Source: Dyella japonica A8 (GTDB lineage Bacteria > Pseudomonadota > Gammaproteobacteria > Xanthomonadales > Rhodanobacteraceae). Taken from it: a DNA stretch of 64,000 nt. The stretch's first letter is position 1. Each line of letters opens with the position of its first letter. The stretch spans positions 2,418,001 through 2,482,000 of the forward strand of contig NZ_CP008884.1 in assembly GCF_000725385.1 (NCBI RefSeq), read 5' to 3'. Below, piece after piece: positions 30,298 to 38,993 of the stretch. The position numbers and the translations under genes were made by a program. The notes under the pieces were generated by a model. It worked only from the letters and a program-made list of their open reading frames with translations. It had not been told where the DNA came from and did not search any database.

Positions 30298-30486
30298 GGC
30301 CCCCCGAATGACGCGCCTTCCGGGCCTATGGCCCGGAAGGTTCGCGGGCGGGTTCCGGGCTTTTCGACGGGGCTCCTGCCCCGACGAAAAGTGCCTGGCC
30401 TCCCTGCCAGGCACCCCTGAGGGGCTTGATCTCCACCCGCCCGCCGCGTCATACGGGGACCCGGTAGGTCAAAAGCCAAAAACTAA

Positions 30487-30533
30487 AAGCCAAGAACCAA
30501 GAGCCAAGAGCCAAGAGCCAAGAGCCAAGAGCC
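30487..30533. repeat. Heptamer tandem repeat GAGCCAA
   Basis: About 6.7 copies of GAGCCAA in a row, the first two slightly diverged. Noncoding. Confidence 0.9.
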
Positions 30534-30572
30534 TGAACCGTCAGCGGAGCATCCCAAGGTGGCGAGTCCCTT

Positions 30573-30653
30573 GTGGGAGCGCACCCTGTGCGCGACAGCG
30601 GCGTCTCGTGGTTGCCGCTCCGTTAGGTTGTCGCGCACAGGGTGCGCTCCCAC
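30573..30653. repeat. Family A extragenic palindrome doublet (copy 3)
   Basis: 23-bp arms at 30573-30595 and 30631-30653, inverted, identical in core to the copies at 6.5, 13.1 and 47.1 kb. Confidence 0.88.
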
Positions 30654-30867
30654 AGAAAAGCGGGCGACCGTGTGGGTCCATTAGGGCCAAAGCGAAGCGA
30701 GGCGCCGCTTTAAGTCCTCATCGCTTCGGCGCGTTGCGAAGCGCCTGGCACTACCCGCTGTGTAGAGGCGAAGGTCGCCAAGCAACAAACCGCCTCGAGC
30801 GTTCGAGCTTTTTCCCACGACATGCTGCCAGCTCTGGCTCTGCAGGCCATTTTCTTTGGGTTACTTT

Positions 30868-30951
30868 CGACGCGAAGCAAGTCCCCGTGGGATCTTTTGG
30901 GCCAGCAAAAGAAAAGTGACTCGGCCTTCCCACGGGACTAGCTTCGCGTCG
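30868..30951. repeat. MITE-like inverted-repeat element 2 (84 bp)
   Basis: 18-bp inverted ends at 30868-30885 and 30934-30951 with one mismatch; outside the right end the match to element 1 goes on (30952-30958 against 30124-30130). Confidence 0.65.
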
Positions 30952-31031
30952 TCGGCAGAAGGTCGAAACGCCCGCTGTGTAGGCGGCCCGATCGCGGGAA
31001 GGCCTGAGGTGACGACCGACCACTACAGAAA

Positions 31032-31060
31032 CTGGATCCCGGCCTGCGCCGGGATGACGG
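31032..31060. repeat. Single diverged family B arm (right edge of island)
   Basis: CTGGATCCCG-GCCTGCGCCG-GGATGACGG, self-palindromic and inverted relative to the arm at 30032-30060. Confidence 0.75.
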
Positions 31061-31122
31061 ATCTTCTGAAGCGATGAGGCAAGGTTGCAGGGCCGCAGGG
31101 CCGCAGGGCCGCCACACCAACC

Positions 31123-32586
31123 TCACCGCACCCCATTTCTGGACAAAGCCACCGGCGCATGCCCCAACGCATCCGCCGACCACCCACCACCCGTATCCCC
31201 AATCAACGACACCGCATCCAGCAACCGCTGCTGCTGCACACTCAACGCCTCCTGCTCCGTACTCAACTGCGTCGCCTGCGCCACCGCCGCCGTCGTGTAG
31301 TCGACCGTTCCCGCGTTGTACTCGTTGAAAGCGATCTGCGAGCCCCGCGTCGCATCCTTTACGGCGGCATCCAGCACCTGCGCCTGCTGCGCAAGTATCC
31401 GGATGCCGGACAGGTCGTCCTCCACGTTCTGGAACGCGGCCAGCACGGTGCCACGGTAATTGGCGACGGCGGCCTCGTAGTCCGCCCGCGCGGCGGCGAC
31501 CTGGCCGTGGCGAGCACCTGCGTCGAACACGGTCTCGCTCACGTCCGCACCCAGTGACCACACATGGTTCGCCACATGCAGCAAGCCCGCCAGGGGTGAT
31601 TGTGAAAAGCCATCCGCCGCCGACAGCGATATCGACGGGTAATAGGCGGCCACGGCGACGCCGATGGCGGCATTGGCCGACGCCATCTGGCGTTCGGCCA
31701 CGGCGATGTCCGGGCGACGCTGCAAGAGCGTCGTGGGCACGCCTGCGGGCACCTGTGGCAGGGTGGGCAAGCGGGCGTTGTGGGGAATATCGAGCTCTTC
31801 CGGGTTTTTGCCGACCAGTACGGCGATGGCGTGCACGTACTGCGCACGCGATACGCCCAGTGCGATCAACTTCGATTGCGCGTTCTCCAGCTGCGTGCGC
31901 GCGGTGATCACGTCGGACGGCGCGACCGTGCCGGCCTTGCCCTGGTTGTCCACCACGCGCAGGTATGCCGTGTACGCATCGACAGTCTTCTGCAGCAGGT
32001 CGATGTTGGCGTCGGTGACGCGCAGGTCGATCACGGCGGTGGCCAGCGCTGTCTGTTCGGACAGCGTGGCGTTGGCCAGCGTGGCCTGGCTGGCCTGCGC
32101 CGTGGCCTTGTTTTCTTCCACTGTGCGGCGGACCTTGCCCCACAGGTCGGGTGCCCAGCTCACATTGCCTTCCAGCGAACCGGCGGTGCTGATCGGGTGC
32201 AGATGTTCGACGCCGCTGCCGGCGTTGCCGGCGGCCGAGCGCTGCTTGCTGGCACTGCCGCTGATGCCGAGGGTGGGGAACAGCGCGCTGCGCGCCACCT
32301 GCACCTCGGCCACGGCGGCCTGGTAATTGGCGTAGCTCTTGGCCACGGTCTGGTTGGATACGACGACCTGTGGTTCCAGTTCGTCGAGCAACGGATCGTT
32401 GAACGCCACCCACCAGTCGCCCTTGGGCGTGTCATCCGCCGGCGTGGCGGCCGCCCAGCCGGGCAACTCCTTGTACTGCGCGGGCACGGTGACGTCGGGG
32501 CGGCGGTAGTCGGGCCCCACCATGCAGCCGCCGAGTACCGTCGCCAGCGCGACAGCCAGCGCGTTGCGAAGAAGGATCGTGCTCAT
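31123..32586 (-). CDS. Outer-membrane efflux channel lipoprotein (OprM/NodT family)
   Basis: A 487-residue TolC-like outer-membrane factor. The signal peptide ends in a lipobox (VLGGC, Cys about residue 21) and GPDYRRP follows, the typical start of NodT-family proteins. Two long repeats of coiled-coil helices with beta-strand blocks follow (AEVQVARSALFPTLGISGSAS, then NAAIGVAVAAYYPSISLSAADG). The start 32586 overlaps the permease stop as ATGA. It completes a tripartite pump with the two permeases and adaptor upstream, and might also serve the AcrAB-like pair at 14.6-19.0 kb. Confidence 0.93.
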   Translation of the reverse strand: MSTILLRNALAVALATVLGGCMVGPDYRRPDVTVPAQYKELPGWAAATPADDTPKGDWWVAFNDPLLDELEPQVVVSNQTVAKSYANYQAAVAEVQVARSALFPTLGISGSASKQRSAAGNAGSGVEHLHPISTAGSLEGNVSWAPDLWGKVRRTVEENKATAQASQATLANATLSEQTALATAVIDLRVTDANIDLLQKTVDAYTAYLRVVDNQGKAGTVAPSDVITARTQLENAQSKLIALGVSRAQYVHAIAVLVGKNPEELDIPHNARLPTLPQVPAGVPTTLLQRRPDIAVAERQMASANAAIGVAVAAYYPSISLSAADGFSQSPLAGLLHVANHVWSLGADVSETVFDAGARHGQVAAARADYEAAVANYRGTVLAAFQNVEDDLSGIRILAQQAQVLDAAVKDATRGSQIAFNEYNAGTVDYTTAAVAQATQLSTEQEALSVQQQRLLDAVSLIGDTGGGWSADALGHAPVALSRNGVR

Positions 32587-35500
32587 GCGCTTGCCTCCGA
32601 TCGGTTCCACGGCAGGCTTGCCGACCACCGCGCAAGCCGCGCGCGCAGGCGGTCGAGGTAAAGGTAGATCACCGGTGTGGTGTACAGGGTGAACACCTGG
32701 CTAAGGATCAGGCCGCCCATCACCGTGATGCCCAGTGGCTGGCGCAGCGATGCGCCCTGGCCGATGCCGATGGCCAGCGGTACGGCGCCGAGCACGGCGG
32801 CGGCGGTGGTCATCATGATCGGGCGCAGTCGCAGCACGGCGGCATCGTGGATGGCCTTGCCCGGTTCCATGCCCTCGTCGCGCTGCAGGTGAATGGCCAC
32901 GTCGATCATCATGATCGCGTTCTTCTTCACGATGCCTATCAACAGGATGATGCCGATCAGCGCGATCACCGAGAACGGCGTGCCGAAGATCAGCAGCGCC
33001 AGCGTCGCGCCGATGCCGGCGGAGGGCAGGGTGGAAAGGATGGTGATGGGATGCACGGTGTTCTCGTACAGGATGCCGAGCACGATGTAGACCGCCGCCA
33101 GCGCGGCCAGGATCAGCAGCGGCATCGTGCCCATCGACTGCGCATAGACCTGCGCCGCGCCTGCGGTGTCGCCATGGATGGAGGCCGGCATGCCGATGTC
33201 CTGCCCGGCCTGGCTGATGGCGGCGAGTGCGTTGCTCAGCGAGCCGCCCGGCGGAAGGTTGAACGAGATGGTGCCGGCGACCAGGCCGCCCTGGTGGTTC
33301 ACCTGCGTGGCGGTGTGGTTGCTCACGTAGGACGCCAGCGCCGGAAACGGCACCATCGTCTCGGCTGCCGTGCTGTCCGCGCTGCCGCTGGAGCTGCCGC
33401 CCTTGGCGTTGGAGATGGCGTTGGTCAGCTGGTTGGCCTCGGCATCCGTATTGCGCGAGTTGGTGTTTGCGCTGGCCTTGGCGGCGGTCGCCGTGGCGCT
33501 GACCAGCGACCTGGACATCTGCGTCTGCTGCGTACCGGTGGCGTTGCCCGCGGCGGTGCTGAAGCGGATGCGCTCGATCGACTGCGGGTACTGCCAGTAC
33601 GCCGGCGCGACTTCCATCACCACGTAGTACTGGTTGAGCTGGTTGTAGACGGTGGATACGGTGCGCTGGCCGAAGGCGTCGTAGAGCACGCTGTCGATCT
33701 GATTGGGCGCGAAGCCATAGCGCGCCGCGGTGGCGCGGTTGATGTTCACGTAAAGCTGCAGGCCGTTTTGTTGCAGGTCGGAGTTCACGTCGGTAAGACG
33801 GTCGTGGTACTTGCCCAGCGCGGTGATCAGTTTCGGCACCCAGGTGTACAGCGCCTCCGGATCGTCGCTGGTCAGCGTGTACTGGTATTCCGCGGCGGAC
33901 TGGCGGCCGCCGATGTGCAGGTCCTGCGCGGCCTGCAGGAACAGCTTGGCGCCCGATACGGCATTGAGCTGGGGGCGCAGGCGGTCCACTACCTGCGCGG
34001 CGGAAAGCTTGCGTTCTGCCAGCGGTTTCAGCTCGATGAAAACATTGGCGCTGTTGAGTGCGCGGCCACCGGTGAAGCCGGCCACCGAGGCCACGGCCGG
34101 GTCCTTCTGCACGATGTCCTGCAACTGTGCCAGCTTCTTCTCCATCGCCTGGAAGGAGATGCTCTGGTCCGCGATGATCTGGCCCATCAGGATGCCGTTG
34201 TCCTGTTCCGGGAAGAAGGTGGACGGCACCAGGCGGAGCAGGAAGACGTTGAGCACGATCAGGCCGATCAGGGTCAGGATGACCGCGAAGGCATGGTCGA
34301 GCACCAGCGTGAGCGAGCGCGAGTAGGCCTGGTGGAAGCGCTCGAACTGGCGCTCGTACCACACCGCCCAGCGGGCCTTCGAATGCAGTGTCTTGCGGGT
34401 GATGACATAGGCCGCCATGGTCGGCGTGACGGTGAGGGAAATCACCAGCGACAGCAGGATGGCGATGGACAGCGTCACCGCGAACTCGTGGAACAGCAGG
34501 CCCACGATGCCCGGCATCAGCAGGATGGGCAGGAACACAGCGATCAGCGACAGGCTCATCGAGATCACCGTGAAGCTGACTTCGGCGCTGCCGATCATGG
34601 CGGCCTCGCGCACGTCCATGCCGGTTTCCACGTGGCGCACGATGTTCTCCAGCACCACCACCGCATCGTCCACCACGAAGCCGGTGCCGATGGTCAGCGC
34701 CATCAGCGACAGGTTGTCGACGCTGTAGCCCAAAAGGTACATCGGCCCGAACGTGCCGACGATGGACAGCGGCAGCGCCACCGCCGGCACCAGCACGGCA
34801 CGCGGCGATTGCAGGAAGACGTATACCACCCCGATCACCAACAGGACGGCGATGAGCAGCGTGCGCTCCGTATCGCCCACGGCCGCATTCACCGACTGGG
34901 AGCGATCCACCGCCACGCCGATATGCACGTTGCGCGGCAGGGTGGCTTCGATATTGGGCAGCGACTTGCGGATCTGCGCCACCGTCTTGACGATGTTGCC
35001 GCCCGGCAGCGGATAGACGATCACCAGCACCGCGTCCTGGCCGTTGTAGAGGCCGGCATTGCGGATGTTTTCGGCGGAGTCGAGCACCTGCGCTACGTCG
35101 CGCAGTTGTACGGGCGCGCCGTTGCGGTAGGCGACAATGAGGTCGCGATAAGGTGCCGCTTTGCTGATCTGGTCGTTGGACAGTACTTCATAGCGCTGGC
35201 CGTTCTGGTCGATATGGCCCTTCACGCTGTCGGCATTGGCAGCACTGATGGCTGCGCGCACGTCTTCCAGGCCAATGCCGTAACTGTTGAGCTGGTCCGG
35301 CTGCAGTTCCACGCGCACCGAAGGCAGGGCGCTGCCGCCCAGCGTGATCTGGCCCACGCCGTCGACCTGCGAGAGCTGCTGCTGGATCACGGAATCGGCC
35401 GAGTCGTAGAGTTGCGCGCGGGTCAGTGTCTTCGACGTCAGCGCCAGCACCATGATCGGCGAGTCGGCCGGGTTGAACTCGCGATAGGTCGGGTTATTGC

Positions 35501-35870
35501 GCAGCGTGGTCGGCAGGTCGGCGCGCGCGGCCTGGATGGCGGCCTGCACGTCGCGCGCCGCGCCGTTGATGTCGCGGTTGAGCCCGAACTGGACCACGAT
35601 GCGGGCCGACCCCACGGTGCTCTGCGAGGTCAGCTCGGTGACGTCGGCAATCGTGCCGAGGCGGCGCTCCAGTGGCTCGGCCACGGTGGATGCCATGATG
35701 CTGGGGCTGGCGCCCGCCATGTTCGCCTGAACGACCACCACGGGGAAGGTGATGTTGGGCAGCGGTGCGACGGGCAGGTGGAAATAGGCCAGGGCGCCCG
35801 AGAGGAAGATGGCGATGGCCAGCAGCGTCGTCGCCACCGGCCGCTGGATGAAGACGCCGGGAATGTTCAC
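32583..35870 (-). CDS. mdtC: RND efflux permease, MdtC-like
   Basis: A 1095-residue inner-membrane pump subunit. N-terminal FIQRPVATTLLAIAIFLSGALAYF, and TM4 proton-relay Asp pair in GFVVDDAVVVLENIVRH. In the MdtABC system MdtB and MdtC form a mixed trimer. It is about 70 residues longer than typical MdtC: residues about 770-850, in the second periplasmic porter region, form a Ser/Ala/Thr/Asn-rich low-complexity insert (SNAKGGSSSGSADS). Start overlaps the MdtB-like stop by ATGA. The symbol rests on order and similarity, not on a phylogeny. Confidence 0.9.
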   Translation of the reverse strand: MNIPGVFIQRPVATTLLAIAIFLSGALAYFHLPVAPLPNITFPVVVVQANMAGASPSIMASTVAEPLERRLGTIADVTELTSQSTVGSARIVVQFGLNRDINGAARDVQAAIQAARADLPTTLRNNPTYREFNPADSPIMVLALTSKTLTRAQLYDSADSVIQQQLSQVDGVGQITLGGSALPSVRVELQPDQLNSYGIGLEDVRAAISAANADSVKGHIDQNGQRYEVLSNDQISKAAPYRDLIVAYRNGAPVQLRDVAQVLDSAENIRNAGLYNGQDAVLVIVYPLPGGNIVKTVAQIRKSLPNIEATLPRNVHIGVAVDRSQSVNAAVGDTERTLLIAVLLVIGVVYVFLQSPRAVLVPAVALPLSIVGTFGPMYLLGYSVDNLSLMALTIGTGFVVDDAVVVLENIVRHVETGMDVREAAMIGSAEVSFTVISMSLSLIAVFLPILLMPGIVGLLFHEFAVTLSIAILLSLVISLTVTPTMAAYVITRKTLHSKARWAVWYERQFERFHQAYSRSLTLVLDHAFAVILTLIGLIVLNVFLLRLVPSTFFPEQDNGILMGQIIADQSISFQAMEKKLAQLQDIVQKDPAVASVAGFTGGRALNSANVFIELKPLAERKLSAAQVVDRLRPQLNAVSGAKLFLQAAQDLHIGGRQSAAEYQYTLTSDDPEALYTWVPKLITALGKYHDRLTDVNSDLQQNGLQLYVNINRATAARYGFAPNQIDSVLYDAFGQRTVSTVYNQLNQYYVVMEVAPAYWQYPQSIERIRFSTAAGNATGTQQTQMSRSLVSATATAAKASANTNSRNTDAEANQLTNAISNAKGGSSSGSADSTAAETMVPFPALASYVSNHTATQVNHQGGLVAGTISFNLPPGGSLSNALAAISQAGQDIGMPASIHGDTAGAAQVYAQSMGTMPLLILAALAAVYIVLGILYENTVHPITILSTLPSAGIGATLALLIFGTPFSVIALIGIILLIGIVKKNAIMMIDVAIHLQRDEGMEPGKAIHDAAVLRLRPIMMTTAAAVLGAVPLAIGIGQGASLRQPLGITVMGGLILSQVFTLYTTPVIYLYLDRLRARLARWSASLPWNRSEASA

Positions 35871-38800
35871 GGCGCTTCCCCCACCGCCGCCTCAGGATGC
35901 TTGCGGCCGAAGCGTTGCGCGAGGCGGTCGAAGTACAGGTAGATCACCGGCGTGGTGAACAGCGTCAGCAGCTGGCTGAGCAGCAGGCCGCCGATGATCG
36001 CCAGGCCCAGCGGCCGGCGCAGCTCCGAGCCGGTGCCCGTGCCCAGCAGCATCGGCATCGCGCCCAGCATGGCGGCGAGGGTGGTCATCAGGATGGGGCG
36101 GAAGCGCAGCAGCGAGGCTTCAAAGATCGCCTCCTCGGCCGGCTTGCCCTCCACGCGTTCGGCTTCGAGCGCGAAGTCCACGATCATGATCGCGTTCTTC
36201 TTCACGATGCCGATCAGGAGCACGATGCCGATGATGCCGATCACGTCCAGGTCGCTGCCCGCGATCATCAGCGCCAGCAGCGCGCCGATGCCGGCCGAGG
36301 GCAGGGTGGAAAGGATCGTCACCGGGTGGATGAAGCTCTCGTACAGCACGCCCAGTACGATATAGACGGCCACCAGCGCGGCGATGAGCAGATAGACCTC
36401 GCTGGACAGCGAATCCTGGAAGGCCTGCGCCGCACCCTGGAACGACGACGTGATGGACGACGGCAGGTGCAGCGCCTGTTCGGCGTCGTTCACTTCCTTC
36501 ACCGCCTTGCTCAGCGACGCATCCTTGGCAAGGTTGAACGACACCGTGATGGCCGGGAACTGCGCGAGGTGGCTGATCACCAGCGGCGACTTGGTCACCT
36601 GGATGTCGGCAATGCCCTTGAGTGGCACCTGGCCGTTGCTGGCGGTCTGGCTGGGCAGGTACAGGTCGCCCAGTGATTCCACCGTGGGAAGGCTTTCCGG
36701 CTTGGCCACCAGGATCACCCGGTACTGACTGGCCTGCTCGAAGATGGTGGAGACGATGCGCTGGCCGAGCGCGTCATACAGCGCGTTGTCGATGGTGGCC
36801 GCGGTGATGCCGTAGCGCGCGGCGAGCTGGCGGTTCACCTCCACGTTCACGGCGAGACCGTCGTTGTTGAGGTCGCTGGTGACATCGGTGATCGACTTGA
36901 TGTCCTTCATCCGCGCGATCAGCTCGGGAACATACTGCTGGAACGCCTGCTGGTTCGGTCCGCGCAGCACGAACTGGTACTGGTTGGGCGAGATGGTGGT
37001 GTCCAGCGTCAGATCCTGCTCGGGCTGCATGTAGAGCCGGATGCCGGGGATGTCCGCCACCTCCTGCCTTATGCGGCGGGCGATCTCCTCCGCCGTCGAG
37101 GAGCGGTCGTCGCGCGGTTTCAGGTTGATCAGGAAGCGGCCGTTGTTCAACGTGGTGTTGGTGCCGTCGATGCCCACGTAGGAGGTGAGGCTGTCCACGT
37201 CCTGGTCCTTCAGGATGGCATCGGCCAGCAGCTTCTGGCGATCGACCATGGCACCGTAGGACACCGAGTTGTCGGCCACGCTGATGCCTTGCAGCACGCC
37301 CACATCCTGCACCGGGAACAGGCCCTTGGGAATGACCACGTACAGCACGATGGTGAGCGCGAGCGTGGCGAAGAACACCAGCAGCGTGGCGCGCTGGTGT
37401 GCCATCACAAAGTGCAGGCCGCGCTTGTACGAGGCCAGCGTCTTGTCGAACAGCGCCTCGCTCACGCGCTCGAAGCGGCTCGGGTGGCGATCGGCCTGCG
37501 CCTTGAGGATGCGCGCGCACAGCATAGGCACCAGCGTGAGCGAGACCACCGCGGACAGCACGATGGTCACGGCCAGCGTCACCGCGAACTCGCTGAACAG
37601 GCGCCCGATCACCCCGCCCATGAACAGCAGGGGGATCAGCACCGCGATCAGTGACACGGTCAGCGACAGGATAGTGAAGCCGATCTGGCCGGCGCCTTCC
37701 AGCGCGGCTTCCAGCGGCGTCCTGCCTTCCTCCAGGTAGCGCACGATGTTCTCGATCATCACGATCGAATCGTCGACCACGAAGCCGGTGGCGATGATCA
37801 GCGCCATCAGCGACAGATTGTCGATGGAGTAGTTGAGTTCGTACATCAACGCCAGCGTGCCGATCAGCGATACCGGCACGGAAATGCTGGGGATGATGGT
37901 GGCCGGCACGTTGCGCAGGAACACGAAGATCACCAGCACCACCAGCACCACGGCGAGGATCAGCTCGAACGCTGCATCGCTCACGGAGGAACGGATCACT
38001 CCGGTACTGTCGTTGACCACGTCCACGGTCATGCCGGCCGGCAGCGTGGATTCCAGCTGCGGCAGCTGCTTCATGATCTGGTCGACGGTGGCGATCACGT
38101 TGGCGCCGGGCTGGCGCTGCACGTTCAGCACGATGGCCTGCGTCTGGTTGAACCATGCGCCTTGTTCGGTGTTCTGCGCGGCCTGCGTCACGCGCGCCAC
38201 GTCGCGCAGGTAGACCGGCGCGCCGTTCTGGTAGGAAACGACGGTGTCGAGGTAATCCTGCGGGTTCTGGATCTGGTCGTTGCCGTTGATGGTGTAGTCG
38301 AGATCCGGCCCGTCGAAGTTGCCCTTGGGCTGGCTCACGTTGACGTTGGCGATCAGCGAGCGCAGGTCGTCGATGTTGAGCCCGTAGCCGGCGAGCTTCT
38401 TGGGGTCGGCCTCAATGCGGATGGCCGGCACATTGCCGCCGGAGGGCGTCACCAGGCCGACGCCCGGCACCTGCGAAATCTTCGCGCCAAGGCGGTTGTT
38501 CGCCACGTCCTGCAGTTGCGGCAGCGACATGGAGTGGGAGGTCACCGCCAGCGTGAGGATGGGACGATCGGCGGGGTTCACCTTCGCGTAGGTCGGCGGC
38601 GCGGGCAGGCCGGAAGGCAGCAGGCTGTTGGCGGCATTGATCGCTTCCTGCACGTTCTGCTCGGCCACGTCCAGGTTGAGCGACAGGTCGAACTGCAACG
38701 TGATCACCGACGCGCCCGCGGAGCTGTTCGAAGTCATCTGCTGCAGGCCGGGAATCTGGCCCAGCTGCACCTCCAGCGGCGCCGTCACCGTGGTCGCCAT

Positions 38801-38974
38801 GACCGATGGACTCGCGCCGGGGTAGAACGTCTGCACCTGGATCGTCGGGTAGTCGACGTTGGGCAGCGACGACACCGGCAGGAAGCGCATGGCGACCAGG
38901 CCCACCAGCACGAGGGCGATCATCAGCAGCGAAGTAGCCACCGGCCTGAGTACGAACAGGCGGGAAATATTCAT
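35867..38974 (-). CDS. mdtB: RND efflux permease, MdtB-like
   Basis: A 1035-residue RND inner-membrane permease, family length. ATG 38974 (MNISRLFVLRPVATSLLM) is the homologous start; the frame is open further upstream, overlapping the adaptor gene, but that part is Arg-rich and unlike the family. The relay motif is GFVVDDSIVMIENIVRYLEEG in TM4. Two-fold repeated RND fold with 12 membrane helices. It pairs with the MdtC-like product. The E. coli system exports bile salts and novobiocin; here substrates are unknown. Confidence 0.92.
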   Translation of the reverse strand: MNISRLFVLRPVATSLLMIALVLVGLVAMRFLPVSSLPNVDYPTIQVQTFYPGASPSVMATTVTAPLEVQLGQIPGLQQMTSNSSAGASVITLQFDLSLNLDVAEQNVQEAINAANSLLPSGLPAPPTYAKVNPADRPILTLAVTSHSMSLPQLQDVANNRLGAKISQVPGVGLVTPSGGNVPAIRIEADPKKLAGYGLNIDDLRSLIANVNVSQPKGNFDGPDLDYTINGNDQIQNPQDYLDTVVSYQNGAPVYLRDVARVTQAAQNTEQGAWFNQTQAIVLNVQRQPGANVIATVDQIMKQLPQLESTLPAGMTVDVVNDSTGVIRSSVSDAAFELILAVVLVVLVIFVFLRNVPATIIPSISVPVSLIGTLALMYELNYSIDNLSLMALIIATGFVVDDSIVMIENIVRYLEEGRTPLEAALEGAGQIGFTILSLTVSLIAVLIPLLFMGGVIGRLFSEFAVTLAVTIVLSAVVSLTLVPMLCARILKAQADRHPSRFERVSEALFDKTLASYKRGLHFVMAHQRATLLVFFATLALTIVLYVVIPKGLFPVQDVGVLQGISVADNSVSYGAMVDRQKLLADAILKDQDVDSLTSYVGIDGTNTTLNNGRFLINLKPRDDRSSTAEEIARRIRQEVADIPGIRLYMQPEQDLTLDTTISPNQYQFVLRGPNQQAFQQYVPELIARMKDIKSITDVTSDLNNDGLAVNVEVNRQLAARYGITAATIDNALYDALGQRIVSTIFEQASQYRVILVAKPESLPTVESLGDLYLPSQTASNGQVPLKGIADIQVTKSPLVISHLAQFPAITVSFNLAKDASLSKAVKEVNDAEQALHLPSSITSSFQGAAQAFQDSLSSEVYLLIAALVAVYIVLGVLYESFIHPVTILSTLPSAGIGALLALMIAGSDLDVIGIIGIVLLIGIVKKNAIMIVDFALEAERVEGKPAEEAIFEASLLRFRPILMTTLAAMLGAMPMLLGTGTGSELRRPLGLAIIGGLLLSQLLTLFTTPVIYLYFDRLAQRFGRKHPEAAVGEAP

Positions 38975-38993
38975 CGGATCGCGTGCCCGGCGC

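Larger units (their letters stand above)
29878..31122. other. Gene-free repeat island
   Basis: About 1.25 kb between two minus-strand genes with no credible CDS. It holds a single family B arm at each end (30032-30060 and 31032-31060, mutually inverted), nested inverted repeats with ends CGACGCGAAGCTAGTCCC, a family A doublet, and a 7-bp tandem repeat. Any open frames here are made of repeat sequence. Confidence 0.8.

Noticed and set aside
30487..30533. Heptamer array considered as CRISPR-like or an iteron origin
   Set aside because: The unit is only 7 bp with no spacers, and there is no initiator gene, DnaA box cluster or AT-rich unwinding region.
30308..30919. Possible plus-strand gene across the repeat island
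   Set aside because: It is translated from the heptamer array and the inverted repeats; the peptide is repetitive and unlike any family.
32847..35942. About 1000-residue open frame antisense to the MdtC-like gene
   Set aside because: Composition (His/Asp/Gln/Arg-rich, no hydrophobic pattern) is typical of antisense shadow frames in high-GC DNA.
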